64,000 bases of DNA. Source: Helicobacter rodentium ATCC 700285 (GTDB lineage Bacteria > Campylobacterota > Campylobacteria > Campylobacterales > Helicobacteraceae). The translations under genes and the position numbers were made by a program. The stretch covers positions 124,001 through 188,000 of the forward strand of contig NZ_JHWC01000003.1 of the NCBI RefSeq assembly GCF_000687535.1. The letters run 5' to 3'. The notes beneath the pieces are model-generated. The model ran no database searches and had not been told where the DNA came from. It was given only the letters and a program-made list of their open reading frames with translations. Of this stretch, positions 43,189 through 52,368 are shown piece by piece. Position 1 is the first letter of the stretch; every line of letters begins with the position of its first letter.

Positions 43189-43956
43189 CTAAATCCTCAC
43201 TGCGATTCCTTGTGCCTTTAAATACTGCTTCAAATCCCCGATATGGATTTCTTGATAATGAAAAATAGAAGCGGCAAGTGCGGCGTCTGCGCCATTTAAA
43301 AAGGCTTCCAAAATATGTGGCATAGTTCCTGCCCCGCCACTTGCAACAAGCGGAATCCCAACTGCGCTAGAGATAGTGCGTAACTGCTCCAAATCATAAC
43401 CCGCCTTTGTTCCATCGCAATCCATACTTGTAAGCAGAATCTCACCCGCCCCGCGCTCATAGGATTCCTTTGCCCATTGCTCCAAATCCACTCCCGTGTT
43501 GTTGCGCCCCCCGTGCGTATAGACTTCCCACCCCGCTCCATTTGCGCGTCTTTTCGCGTCAATGGCTACGACAATACATTGCGAACCAAACCGCTTCGCG
43601 CTTTGTGTAATTAAGTCTGGATTCTTAAGGGCTGCTGAATTGAGGCTGATTTTATCACAACCCGCATTCAGCAAATCATAAATATGCTCTAAACTTGAAA
43701 TGCCACCGCCCACCGTTAGCGGGATAAACACTTCTTTTGCGACACTGCGCACCATTGTGAGGGTTGCGTTTCTTGCTTCAATCGTTGCGGTAATGTCTAA
43801 AAAGGTAATCTCATCTGCACCCTCGTCATTGTAGCGTTTGGCAACCTCCACCGGGTCTCCGGCGTCTTGAAGCCCCACGAAATTCACGCCCTTTACCACG
43901 CGCCCATTTTTAATATCCAAACAAGGAATAATGCGTTTTGCTAGGAGAGAAGCCAT
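43189..43956 (-). CDS. hisF: Imidazole glycerol phosphate synthase, cyclase subunit
   Basis: Histidine biosynthesis: closes the imidazole ring of IGP and releases AICAR, using ammonia from HisH. The TIM barrel has catalytic Asp in [13 protein letters not shown] (first strand) and in [12 protein letters not shown], plus phosphate loops VGGGIS and ASGGAG. Standard 255 residues. Other his genes are not in the window, so the pathway is scattered here. Divergent from trpS. Confidence 0.97.
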   Translation of the reverse strand: MASLLAKRIIPCLDIKNGRVVKGVNFVGLQDAGDPVEVAKRYNDEGADEITFLDITATIEARNATLTMVRSVAKEVFIPLTVGGGISSLEHIYDLLNAGCDKISLNSAALKNPDLITQSAKRFGSQCIVVAIDAKRRANGAGWEVYTHGGRNNTGVDLEQWAKESYERGAGEILLTSMDCDGTKAGYDLEQLRTISSAVGIPLVASGGAGTMPHILEAFLNGADAALAASIFHYQEIHIGDLKQYLKAQGIAVRI

Positions 43957-44041
43957 TGTAAAATCCTTAAAAATTGCAATTTCTTACGCAATCTTAACGC
44001 AATCCACTTTAAAATCTGTCTCTTTTAGTGCGGATTTTAAG

Positions 44042-44047
44042 TATAAT
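44042..44047 (+). promoter_or_regulatory. -10 box of trpS
   Basis: AGTATAATTGCG, 31 bases before the trpS ATG at 44078. Confidence 0.5.
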
Positions 44048-44077
44048 TGCGCATATTTTTTACAAAAAGGGCTTTTA

Positions 44078-45070
44078 ATGCAACATAAACCGCGCGTATT
44101 TTCAGGGATTCAACCCACAGGCAATATTCATTTAGGAAATTATTTGGGTGCAGTCAAGAATTGGGTGGAAAATCAAGAAAAATATGAAAATATCTTTTGT
44201 GTTGTCAATTCTCACGCAATTACGATTCCACAAGACCCGAAAGTCTTGCGCCAAAAAACCTATGATTTGTGCGCAATGCTCCTTGCTTGTGGGATTAGTC
44301 CGCAAAAATCCACGCTTTTTATCCAATCACAAATCCAAGAACATACTTCCTTAGCGTGGCTACTCACTTGTATTACGCCAATGGGCGATTTAAGCCGTAT
44401 GACGCAGTTTAAAGACAAGAGTGCGAAAAATCCTAAAAGCATTTTTGCAGGGCTTTTTAATTACCCTAACTTAATGAGTGCGGATATTTTGCTGTATCAA
44501 AGCAATCTCGTGCCAGTGGGCGAAGACCAAAAGCAACATATTGAATTAGCGCGGGATACAGCAATGCGCTTCAATCGCGATTATGGTGAGACTTTTGTTG
44601 TGCCTGAACCCTTGATTTTAAAAGAGGGTGCGCGGATTATGGGGCTAGATGACCCTACAAAAAAGATGAGCAAAAGCTCTAGCGATAAGCCTAACCACTC
44701 TATTGCGCTCATTGATACGCCCGATGTGATTTTAAAGAAATTTAAAAAGGCAACAACCGATAGTGAGGGAATCATCGCCTTTGATAAGAATCGCGCAGGG
44801 GTTTATAATCTGCTGAATATTTATCAATGTTTCACGCAACAAAAAGCAGAGGAGATTGAAGCGGAATTTGCTGGGCTTGGTTATGGAAAATTAAAAGAAA
44901 GGGTGGCTGAAGTCGTCATTGAGGGGTTGCGCCCCATTAGGGAATCTTATTCTAAGCTGATTTTGGAGCAAGATTATCTCCATAAAATCCTAGAGGAAAG
45001 CACAGAATCTGCACAAAAAATCGCCACCGCCACCTACGCGGAAGCTAAGGCAAAAATGGGACTTGTTTAG
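44078..45070 (+). CDS. trpS: Tryptophanyl-tRNA synthetase
   Basis: Class Ic synthetase, 330 residues. The HIGH-like motif is in [16 protein letters not shown] in [12 protein letters not shown], and the tryptophan pocket follows in the Rossmann fold. ATG 44078 is preceded by AAAAGGGC; a longer frame upstream overlaps hisF divergently and lacks homology. The stop overlaps that of convergent mqnD by four bases. Confidence 0.97.
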   Translation: MQHKPRVFSGIQPTGNIHLGNYLGAVKNWVENQEKYENIFCVVNSHAITIPQDPKVLRQKTYDLCAMLLACGISPQKSTLFIQSQIQEHTSLAWLLTCITPMGDLSRMTQFKDKSAKNPKSIFAGLFNYPNLMSADILLYQSNLVPVGEDQKQHIELARDTAMRFNRDYGETFVVPEPLILKEGARIMGLDDPTKKMSKSSSDKPNHSIALIDTPDVILKKFKKATTDSEGIIAFDKNRAGVYNLLNIYQCFTQQKAEEIEAEFAGLGYGKLKERVAEVVIEGLRPIRESYSKLILEQDYLHKILEESTESAQKIATATYAEAKAKMGLV

Positions 45071-45930
45071 CTGTTGCGAAAATCTCTGTATTCTAAAGGG
45101 ATTAGGCAGTCCTCTGCATTTAAAATTTGTGTGTAGATTTTAGAATCATAGCCGATTTTAAAGAGTGCGTTGATTGCGTTAAGTTGCGTTTGGTTAAGGG
45201 TTATGGAATCCTCGTTTGCATAAAGGTTGAGGTAGGTTTCAAGCTTCTTAGAATCTACGCGGATAAGATTCCGCTCCTCTAGCATTTTGGATAAAAGTGG
45301 TTTGTTCTCTAGCGCGACTTTCACCGCTTTTGTCAGCATTTCCTCGCAAACAATGGCGGTGCTTAAAGGAAGGGAGCGGCGGATACACATTCCCCCGAGC
45401 GGCAAGGGTAAGCCCTGTTTGTTTAAATCGCACCATATATCCCAAATCTCGCGTTCTACTTCTAGTCTTTCATCAAAAGTTAAAATGGATTCGTGGATTA
45501 GCACACCCGCATCAACTTCACCGCTTAGCACCGCATTTTCAATCTCAAGAAAATTTTTATAAACGATTCTTGCTTGTGGGTAAGCGATTCTAAAAAGCAT
45601 TGCGTTGGTTGTGTGCGCACCGCTTAGGGCGACTTTAAAGTTTTTCTTTAACGCCTTACCCTTAAGCTTAATTAGCTTTGGACCATAGCCATTGCCAAAG
45701 CTTACCCCCGTCCTTAGTAGGCATTGCTCTTGCGCCAAGAGAGGATAAACGCCAAAAGAAATCGCAGAAATATCCAATGCACCCTCTAGGGCTTTGCAAT
45801 TTAGTGTTTCAATATCTAGCGCACAGGATTCCAAATGGATTGCGCCATCACTAACCCAGCCAAAAGCAATGGCGTAATACATAAATAAATCGTCCGCATC
45901 AGGGGAATGTCCGACATTTAAAGTTCTCAT
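45067..45930 (-). CDS. mqnD: 1,4-dihydroxy-6-naphthoate synthase MqnD-like
   Basis: Periplasmic-binding-protein fold enzyme of the futalosine route to menaquinone, which Helicobacter and Campylobacter use. The N-terminus [16 protein letters not shown] matches the family's Ser-Pro-Asp start, with [12 protein letters not shown] (substrate loop) and DAGVLIHE containing the conserved His. Length 287. Last gene of the long minus-strand run beginning at recA. Confidence 0.9.
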   Translation of the reverse strand: MRTLNVGHSPDADDLFMYYAIAFGWVSDGAIHLESCALDIETLNCKALEGALDISAISFGVYPLLAQEQCLLRTGVSFGNGYGPKLIKLKGKALKKNFKVALSGAHTTNAMLFRIAYPQARIVYKNFLEIENAVLSGEVDAGVLIHESILTFDERLEVEREIWDIWCDLNKQGLPLPLGGMCIRRSLPLSTAIVCEEMLTKAVKVALENKPLLSKMLEERNLIRVDSKKLETYLNLYANEDSITLNQTQLNAINALFKIGYDSKIYTQILNAEDCLIPLEYRDFRNS

Positions 45931-45963
45931 TGCGACTCGCTTTAATTTTTGGGTGGATTTTAT

Positions 45964-47037
45964 TTAAACTTCGCTTATAAGGGATTGAATTTTGCTAATC
46001 ACAAAATTTGGTGTGAGATTCCGCATACAGGCGTGGTAGTCTTTAGAATCTTTAGAAAGTGGGCAAGTGCGTTGCATACAAGGCATACAAGGGAGTTTCT
46101 TGCCTAGTGTTTCAAGTGAGAGGATATGTGCATTTTTAGCATTAAAAGGGCAAGTTTCTTGCGTGTTTGTAGGACCAAAAAGGGCTAGTGTTGGAATCCC
46201 CAATGCGCTTGCAATGTGCATAGGACCGCTGTCATTTGTAAGCAAAAAATCAAGTTTAAGGAAATATGCAATGAGGCTTTCAATCGTAGTTTGTCCGCTT
46301 AGATTTAAAATGCGATTCTGTGTGGGGTGGAGCTTTTGTGTATGTTCTATAATAGCGGTGTTAATGGGATTCTCACTCTCCACGCCAAAGAGAATGATAT
46401 TGTAATTTTGTCGCAAAAAATATGCAATCACTTCAGCAAAATAAGATTCCTCCCATCTTTTCGCCGCTCCAAAGGCTGCCCCCGCGTTAATCCCTGCGAT
46501 TTTGGAATCTTGAAAATGTTTGGGTAAGGTGATTTGCAGATTGGGTTTTTTGAGGTAGAGTTTGGGTTCAATGGGCGCGTGAGAGTAGATTGGGATTTGC
46601 AAGGCTTGGAATCTTGGAGAGTGCAATGCAGATTCTACAAGCATTGCAAAACGCATTGCCTCGTGAGTGTTTTTGGGCTTCTTGGGGTGGTGGTGCAGTA
46701 AGAAACTTCGCATTTCTTTGGCAAAACCTACGCGGAATCTTGCGCTATTAAAATAGAGTAAAAGCGCGGAGAGCAGGTTGTTTTGAAAGGTAAAGGCTAA
46801 AGTGCAGGGTGGAATTTTTTTTGCAAGTTTGTATAGGCTTAGGATTCTACATTTTGCTTTTTTGCTGGAATCTACCAAAATGCTAACACGCGGATAATGC
46901 GCAAAAAGCGCAACGCTTACAGGGCTTCCGACTAAGTAGAAATGCGCGTTGGGGAAGCGATCAAATAAAATCTCTAGCGCATAAGTTGCCATCACCGCAT
47001 CGCCTAACCAATTTGGGATTCTAACTAAGATGTTCAT
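45964..47037 (-). CDS. waaF: ADP-heptose--LPS heptosyltransferase II
   Basis: GT9 glycosyltransferase adding heptose to the inner core of lipopolysaccharide. The start MNILVRIPNWLGDAVMA carries the family's N-terminal acceptor loop. LTNDSGPMHIASALGIPTLALFGPT is represented by NDSGPMHIA and LALFGPT, the ADP-heptose site. Several C-terminal cysteines (PCMPCMQRTC) are typical for epsilonproteobacterial WaaF. 357 residues. Overlaps the upstream glycosyltransferase by 17 bases. Confidence 0.92.
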   Translation of the reverse strand: MNILVRIPNWLGDAVMATYALEILFDRFPNAHFYLVGSPVSVALFAHYPRVSILVDSSKKAKCRILSLYKLAKKIPPCTLAFTFQNNLLSALLLYFNSARFRVGFAKEMRSFLLHHHPKKPKNTHEAMRFAMLVESALHSPRFQALQIPIYSHAPIEPKLYLKKPNLQITLPKHFQDSKIAGINAGAAFGAAKRWEESYFAEVIAYFLRQNYNIILFGVESENPINTAIIEHTQKLHPTQNRILNLSGQTTIESLIAYFLKLDFLLTNDSGPMHIASALGIPTLALFGPTNTQETCPFNAKNAHILSLETLGKKLPCMPCMQRTCPLSKDSKDYHACMRNLTPNFVISKIQSLISEV

Positions 47038-48160
47038 TGCTCAACTCATTAATGATTTGCAGGGTTTGTTGGAGATTGTTTTGGACGCTTAAAGAGCTGA
47101 CGGCTTTTGCGCAGTCCTTTTGCGTTTTTTTTAAGAAAGAGGAATCACTCAAGAGTTTTGTTAAAATGTCGCTTCCATAGGCAATGTTTTGTGGAGAATC
47201 CAATAAAAGAGTGGAATCAAACAATTCTCCCGCGCCATTTTGTTTGGTGGTTAAAATCGCATTTTCAAAACTTGCGGCTTCTAGTGTAGCATTGGAGCAA
47301 GGTTCGTAGATTGTTGGAAAGAGGAAAATATCACTTGCGGCATAAAATCGTGAAACTTCAGTTTGCGCACCCAAAAACAATGTATTTTGAGAAAGGTTTA
47401 ATTTTATTGCGAGTTGCTCGTATTGTTTTTGTTTTTTTTCTTTGCCGATGATTAAAAAATGCCAATTTTTATGCGGGAGATTGGATAGCATTAGAAGTGC
47501 CTCTCGTAAGCCTTTTCGTTTATAACCGCTACCGACAAAAAGCAAAAGGATTTTATTCTTTAAGATTGGAAACTCTCTAGTGAGATTGTCTTTAGAGGAT
47601 ACTTTATCCAAAGTGGAGGGCAAAGGAATACCATTATAAATGACGCGAATCTTTTGAGGGGGAACCTTAAAGTTTTCTATCAAAGAGGATTGAATCATTT
47701 TGGAGTTGGCAATAATAATTTTTGCATTTAAAAAAAGTTTGGATTCTATAAAGGTGTAAAGAAAATTGATGGGATTAAAATAGCTTTTGATTCGGAGCCA
47801 AATATTGTGGCTGGTTTTTATTTTTAGCCATTCTTTGTGGATTCCATCACCCGCACGATAAATATCGCAGTGCAAAACGCGTTCTAAACTAAAAAAAACA
47901 GAATCGCGGTGTTGTTTATAGTATTTTTCATAAACAAATAAAAAATAAAGAAATTTTAAAAAAGAGGGTAAGAAAGAGGGGAGAGTGATATGAAATTTAG
48001 GGGATTGCCCATAATCTCCGCTAGAGAAAATTTCAACTTTTGAATTGGTTTGCTTGGAATCTTGTTGGTGTTGTGATTCTAAACCTTCCTTTAAGCGCAA
48101 AAGGTATTTTTCTGCACCACCCACTTTAGAAATCTTAAATCGGATAAAAATTAAATGCAC
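47021..48160 (-). CDS. GT4-family glycosyltransferase (LPS core type)
   Basis: GT-B fold transferase of 379 residues. The N-terminal domain has SKVGGAEKYLLRL; the nucleotide-sugar domain has LLFVGSGYKRKGL and the E-x7-E motif in FPTIYEPCSNATLEAASFE. Overlap with both waaF and aroK genes and operon position suggest a WaaG-like role in LPS core, sugar unknown. Confidence 0.85.
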   Translation of the reverse strand: MHLIFIRFKISKVGGAEKYLLRLKEGLESQHQQDSKQTNSKVEIFSSGDYGQSPKFHITLPSFLPSFLKFLYFLFVYEKYYKQHRDSVFFSLERVLHCDIYRAGDGIHKEWLKIKTSHNIWLRIKSYFNPINFLYTFIESKLFLNAKIIIANSKMIQSSLIENFKVPPQKIRVIYNGIPLPSTLDKVSSKDNLTREFPILKNKILLLFVGSGYKRKGLREALLMLSNLPHKNWHFLIIGKEKKQKQYEQLAIKLNLSQNTLFLGAQTEVSRFYAASDIFLFPTIYEPCSNATLEAASFENAILTTKQNGAGELFDSTLLLDSPQNIAYGSDILTKLLSDSSFLKKTQKDCAKAVSSLSVQNNLQQTLQIINELSNEHLS

Positions 48161-48702
48161 AATTTCTCCAAAATTTCTTGTGTAATCATCTGAATGCTTT
48201 GATTTGCATTAATCGTGTAATGTGCGGAGTTTTGGTAAGTTTTTAGACGCTCTTGGTAGAGTTTAAATGCGGAATCCTTGTCTTGAAATAAAGGGCGTTT
48301 GGCGGTTTCCTCCGCGCTTAGCCTCTCTAAAATTTCCTCAAACTCCAAATGCAAGAAAAAAACCCTACCCATTACTTTAACATCGCAAAACATTGGCATT
48401 CCACCACCTGTGGAGATGATTGCATTACGCACATTTTGCGCGACAAAGGTGCAAAATTTGGATTCCAAATCCCGAAAATATGTCTCGCCATAATGTGCAA
48501 AAATCTCTTTAATGCTTAAGTTCTCGTTGTTTTCAATCATAGAATCGCTATCTAAAATTAGTGCGGAATTAGCCTTGTGTAAAGCCCTAGCAATCGTGCT
48601 TTTGCCGCTACCCATAAAGCCAATAAGAACGCAATTAGTAGAGTTCAATTGTGTAATTCCCGCTTGAAATTTGAGTAATTTTATATTTGTATTGCCCATC
48701 AA
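48151..48702 (-). CDS. aroK: Shikimate kinase
   Basis: Phosphorylates shikimate in aromatic amino acid synthesis. P-loop GFMGSGKST, substrate residues DSDSM and STGGGMP, and the LID segment around RLSAEETAKRP are present. The 183-residue form from ATG 48702 overlaps the AMIN gene by 68 bases; its first 20 residues are not part of the fold. A TTG at 48648 (LNSTNCVLIGF) would give a normal N-terminus and shorter overlap, so the true start is uncertain. Confidence 0.9.
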   Translation of the reverse strand: MMGNTNIKLLKFQAGITQLNSTNCVLIGFMGSGKSTIARALHKANSALILDSDSMIENNENLSIKEIFAHYGETYFRDLESKFCTFVAQNVRNAIISTGGGMPMFCDVKVMGRVFFLHLEFEEILERLSAEETAKRPLFQDKDSAFKLYQERLKTYQNSAHYTINANQSIQMITQEILEKLCI

Positions 48703-49468
48703 GACTGAAAGTAATGCGATAAAAGTCCAAGTGCGTGCTTAGGGTAATCGTTGGAATAGAGGGAATTTGTGAATCAAAAGTCTCTTGCAGTGTTGTTTTG
48801 TTTGGTGCTTGAAAATCTAGCACTAAACGCGTAGGAGAAGCAAGGGTAAAATCACGTAGTCTTTTAAGAGATGTCTTTAGTTTAATGTTTTGTTTTGCGA
48901 TTTCAAAATCAAATAAATTTCCTAACATAAAGCTTTGTTTGTCCAAAACTTTTGGGGCTTCGGGCTGCACTTCTTGACTTAATACGAGCGGAAAATGCCA
49001 ATCAATATCGCCCTCAAGGTTTTGTTCAATGCTTGAAATGGAACCATTGAGATTTTGGTATTCCAAAGTGATTTTTTTGATTTTTCTAGCAGTGGAGGGC
49101 AAAATAAGTTCTGTTTTGGTAAATAAATCCAATTGAGGAGCATTGGTGATTTGTCCGCTAATTTTAGGCGTAATGATGGGAGTAAAAGGGTCGCGATTTT
49201 TTTTGGTTTCGTTATTTTCTGTGCTTTCTTCAGTTAAAGGCATTGCGTTAGTTGTTTGTGTGGCATTTTGGTTGGATTGCAATTCTTTTTGAGGAATCGC
49301 AAGGGTGCTTGGTTGTGCCAATGGAGTTTTTGGGAGTTCTTTATCGGGTTGTTTTTGCATATCAATACTTAAAGATGGAATCTCTGGTAGAGCTTTTGGT
49401 TCATTTTCTTGAGCGAATGTAAAATTTGCAAGTAAAATAGTAACAACAATTAAATATAAAGATTTCAT
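48635..49468 (-). CDS. Periplasmic AMIN-domain protein
   Basis: A 277-residue protein with signal peptide (cleavage after ANFTFAQ), a Pro/Gln/Asn/Thr-rich flexible region to about 100, and a C-terminal beta domain with IKLKTSLKRLRDFTLASPTRLVL in the AMIN style, that is, RLRDFTLASPTRLVLDF. AMIN domains bind peptidoglycan or direct proteins to the septum. Its place after an FtsB-like gene supports a cell-wall role. Same order as HP0155-HP0156 in H. pylori, by memory. Confidence 0.8.
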   Translation of the reverse strand: MKSLYLIVVTILLANFTFAQENEPKALPEIPSLSIDMQKQPDKELPKTPLAQPSTLAIPQKELQSNQNATQTTNAMPLTEESTENNETKKNRDPFTPIITPKISGQITNAPQLDLFTKTELILPSTARKIKKITLEYQNLNGSISSIEQNLEGDIDWHFPLVLSQEVQPEAPKVLDKQSFMLGNLFDFEIAKQNIKLKTSLKRLRDFTLASPTRLVLDFQAPNKTTLQETFDSQIPSIPTITLSTHLDFYRITFSLDGQYKYKITQISSGNYTIELY

Positions 49469-49710
49469 TGGGGTTCAAGTCCTTTCAGTTCAAAAAGTTC
49501 TTTTTGTAGATTTGCATTTTCGTGCATTAAGCGATCCACCTCTTGACGCATTTGGGATTCTTTATCCTTAAGATTTAGAAGCACACTTAAAGAATTGTTG
49601 CCAAAGAGTAAATTGCCAAAATAAACTCCTAGCAAACAAATCAATAAAACAAGGCTCAAAAAAGGCAAAAGCTTATAGAATCCGCCCTTTTTAAACTCTA
49701 GTGATTCCAT
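49465..49710 (-). CDS. FtsB/DivIC-like septum formation protein
   Basis: Bitopic protein of 81 residues with a short cytoplasmic start, one membrane helix (FLSLVLLICLLGVYFG) and a periplasmic coiled coil (about 48-78, heptads with LMHENANLQKELFELK). This is the architecture of FtsB, part of the FtsQBL divisome complex. Overlaps eno by one base and the AMIN gene by four. Confidence 0.8.
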   Translation of the reverse strand: MESLEFKKGGFYKLLPFLSLVLLICLLGVYFGNLLFGNNSLSVLLNLKDKESQMRQEVDRLMHENANLQKELFELKGLEPQ

Positions 49711-50981
49711 TATTTAAAGAGTTTTTTGCCCAAATACACAGGGAATCCCAACTCATTTTCAATCGCAAGTAAGCGGTTATATTTCGCCATTCTCTCACTT
49801 CTTGCGGTTGAGCCTGTCTTAATTTCTCCCGTGTTTAGTGCCACTGCAAAATCTGCGATGAAGCTATCCTCGCTCTCCCCGCTTCTGTGGCTCATAATGC
49901 AGCGGTAATTGTTGCGCTGTGCTAGGCGGATTGTCTGCATTGTTTGACTAATTGTGCCAATTTGGTTAGGCTTAATCAAAATCGCATTTGCGATATTTTT
50001 TGTGATTCCCTCTTGTAAAATTTTTGCATTTGTTACAAACAAATCATCGCCTACAAGCTGCACTTTATTGCCTAGTCTTTGCGTTAGTTTGCTCCAACCC
50101 TCCCAATCGTCCTCACTCAAGCCATCTTCAATAGAGACAATCGGGTATTTTGCAATCAGCTTTTCATAATACTCAATGAGTTCCTCACTGCTTAGATTGC
50201 GCCCCTCGCCCTTAAGGCAATAAATGCCCTTGTCATTGACAAACTCGCTACTTGCGACATCTAGGGCGATTGCGATTTGTTCGCCCTCTTTGTAACCCGC
50301 TTTTTTTACTGCTTCTAAAATGATTTGAATCGGCTCTTCGTTAGTTTTAAGATTGGGTGCGAATCCTCCCTCATCGCCAATACTTGTGATATGTTTGGAA
50401 TCTTTTAGGATTTTTTTAAGGCATTTGTAAATCTCTGCACTTGCGCGTAGTGCTTCACTGAAGCATTCAAATCCCACAGGCATAATCATATATTCTTGAA
50501 AATCCACCGTGTTATCTGCGTGGCTTCCGCCATTGATGATGTTTAGCATTGGGATTGGAAGTGTGAGTGCATTTGCGCCACCCAAATAACGATATAAAGG
50601 GATATTGAGGCTTTTTGCCGCAGCGCGTGCAACTGCCATAGAAACGCCAAGTGTTGCGTTTGCGCCTAGATTGGAAAAGTTTTCTGTGCCATCTAGCTCT
50701 ATGAGGAGATTATCAATCACAGCTTGGTCAAATGGGCTTAAACCCGCAATAGAATCGCAAATCGTGGTATTGACATTTTCACACGCCTTTAACACGCCTT
50801 TGCCCAAAAACCGCTCCTCGTTATCGCGCAACTCTAACGCCTCTCTCTTGCCTGTGCTTGCGCCACTTGGCACGATTGCACTTGCCACATTGCCATCGCT
50901 TAAAGCAATTGTTGCTTTAATTGTAGGATTTCCTCTGCTGTCTAAAACTTCTTGCGCATTGACTTCATCAATGTAAATCAT
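49710..50981 (-). CDS. eno: Enolase
   Basis: Converts 2-phosphoglycerate to phosphoenolpyruvate. Signature residues are intact: SGASTG loop, catalytic Glu in [11 protein letters not shown], Mg ligands in [21 protein letters not shown] and [10 protein letters not shown], catalytic Lys in LIKPNQIGT, and SHRSGESED. 423 residues. Works here with the nearby gapA and pgi, probably in gluconeogenesis. Confidence 0.98.
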   Translation of the reverse strand: MIYIDEVNAQEVLDSRGNPTIKATIALSDGNVASAIVPSGASTGKREALELRDNEERFLGKGVLKACENVNTTICDSIAGLSPFDQAVIDNLLIELDGTENFSNLGANATLGVSMAVARAAAKSLNIPLYRYLGGANALTLPIPMLNIINGGSHADNTVDFQEYMIMPVGFECFSEALRASAEIYKCLKKILKDSKHITSIGDEGGFAPNLKTNEEPIQIILEAVKKAGYKEGEQIAIALDVASSEFVNDKGIYCLKGEGRNLSSEELIEYYEKLIAKYPIVSIEDGLSEDDWEGWSKLTQRLGNKVQLVGDDLFVTNAKILQEGITKNIANAILIKPNQIGTISQTMQTIRLAQRNNYRCIMSHRSGESEDSFIADFAVALNTGEIKTGSTARSERMAKYNRLLAIENELGFPVYLGKKLFK

Positions 50982-51193
50982 TGTTTCTCCTTGTTTGGTT
51001 TGTCGTTTGTCTTTTCAGATTTACTCTCTTTGGTTTCTTTATTGTCTTGCAAAGCTGCTTTGTCCTCTTCGCTTAAAGTAAAGCCTCCCGCCCCCACAAT
51101 AGTGCAACAAGACTTATCCTCCGCTAGTGCAAAATGGCTGAACGCACTTACAAGAATCGCAACACAACTGATTTTAAAAATACCTTTTATCAT
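50978..51193 (-). CDS. Small secreted protein between eno and recA
   Basis: A 71-residue product with a clear signal peptide ([19 protein letters not shown], cleavage before EDKSCC). The mature part is 46 residues: a CC pair followed by [18 protein letters not shown] and a Lys/Glu-rich disordered tail. It overlaps eno by four bases. It lies 15 bases downstream of recA, so it belongs to the same transcript. Family unknown. Confidence 0.7.
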   Translation of the reverse strand: MIKGIFKISCVAILVSAFSHFALAEDKSCCTIVGAGGFTLSEEDKAALQDNKETKESKSEKTNDKPNKEKQ

Positions 51194-51208
51194 TTTGGTC
51201 CCTTGTGT

Positions 51209-52240
51209 TTATTCTATTTCTGAATCATCACTAGATAAATCATCAGAAATTGAAATGGAAGCTTTGATTTTTTCCTCAATTTCTTGTGCAATTTCTGGAT
51301 TTTCTTTTAAAAATGCTTTTGCATTTTCCTTGCCTTGCCCAAGCTTTTTGTCTTTATAGCTTAGCCACGCACCGCTTTTATCTACAATATCAAGCTTCAC
51401 GCCATAATCAATCAATTCGCCCTCTTTGCTGATTCCCTCGCCAAACATAATATCAAATTCCGCTCCTCTAAAGGGTGGTGCAACTTTGTTTTTAACCACT
51501 TTTGCTTTGACACGATTTCCGATATTTTGTTCGCCTTGTTTGAGGGTTGCGATTCTGCGGACATCAATCCTCACGCTTGCGTAGAATTTAAGCGCATTTC
51601 CACCTGTTGTCGTTTCAGGGCTTCCATAGCCCATTACGCCGATTTTCATACGAATCTGATTGATAAAAATCACCGTGGTATTCATTTTGTGAATCACGCC
51701 TGTTACTTTTCGTAATGCTTGGCTCATTAAACGCGCTTGTAGCCCCACGTGTTGGTCTCCCATATCGCCATCAATCTCACTTTTTGGTGTAAGAGCTGCC
51801 ACCGAGTCAATGACGATTAAATCCACACCACCGCTTCTTGTAAGCGTTTCTAGGATTTCTAGGGCTTGTTCGCCAAAATCTGGTTGAGAGACAAGCAGGT
51901 TTTCCACATCTACGCCTAGCCGTTTTGCGTAAGTAACATCTAGCGCGTGTTCTGCATCAATGAATGCGCAGATTCCACCCGCTTTTTGACATTCTGCAAC
52001 GACTTGTAGTGCTAATGTTGTTTTGCCCGAGCTTTCGGGTCCATACACTTCAACAATGCGCCCCTTTGGGATTCCGCCAATTCCTAGCGCAATATCAAGC
52101 CCTAAAGAGCCTGTGCTAATCGCGTCAATCTTTTCTACCGGTTTATCTCCAAGTCTGATTAACGCACCTTTACCAAAGGCTTTATCAATCTGCTTAATGG
52201 CAAGTTCAATCGCTTTTTGTTTGTTTTCGTCCAAAGCCAT
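51209..52240 (-). CDS. recA: Recombinase RecA
   Basis: DNA strand-exchange ATPase, 343 residues. Walker [10 protein letters not shown], Walker [11 protein letters not shown], loop L2 region with [17 protein letters not shown] represented by [10 protein letters not shown], and MAW-type motif are intact; acidic C-terminal tail. A TACAAT box lies at 52272-52267 on the minus strand. It starts the long operon to mqnD. No LexA-like site is seen, as expected for Campylobacterota. Confidence 0.99.
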   Translation of the reverse strand: MALDENKQKAIELAIKQIDKAFGKGALIRLGDKPVEKIDAISTGSLGLDIALGIGGIPKGRIVEVYGPESSGKTTLALQVVAECQKAGGICAFIDAEHALDVTYAKRLGVDVENLLVSQPDFGEQALEILETLTRSGGVDLIVIDSVAALTPKSEIDGDMGDQHVGLQARLMSQALRKVTGVIHKMNTTVIFINQIRMKIGVMGYGSPETTTGGNALKFYASVRIDVRRIATLKQGEQNIGNRVKAKVVKNKVAPPFRGAEFDIMFGEGISKEGELIDYGVKLDIVDKSGAWLSYKDKKLGQGKENAKAFLKENPEIAQEIEEKIKASISISDDLSSDDSEIE

Positions 52241-52266
52241 TTTTTCTCCTAAATTTTAAAAGTTTT

Positions 52267-52272
52267 ATTGTA
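52267..52272 (-). promoter_or_regulatory. -10 box of recA operon
   Basis: TACAAT on the minus strand, 27 bases before the recA ATG; RBS AGGAG follows. Confidence 0.5.
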
Positions 52273-52334
52273 GCTAAAACAAATAAAAATTTCAAAATAA
52301 AAAGTTTTTCAGTTTTTTACATAGATTCTAAGAT

Positions 52335-52340
52335 TATAAT
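52335..52340 (+). promoter_or_regulatory. -10 box of the split RM gene
   Basis: TTATAAT, 29 bases before the ATG at 52369, divergent from recA. Confidence 0.5.
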
Positions 52341-52368
52341 TGCGTAAGATTGATAATAAAGAGATGAA

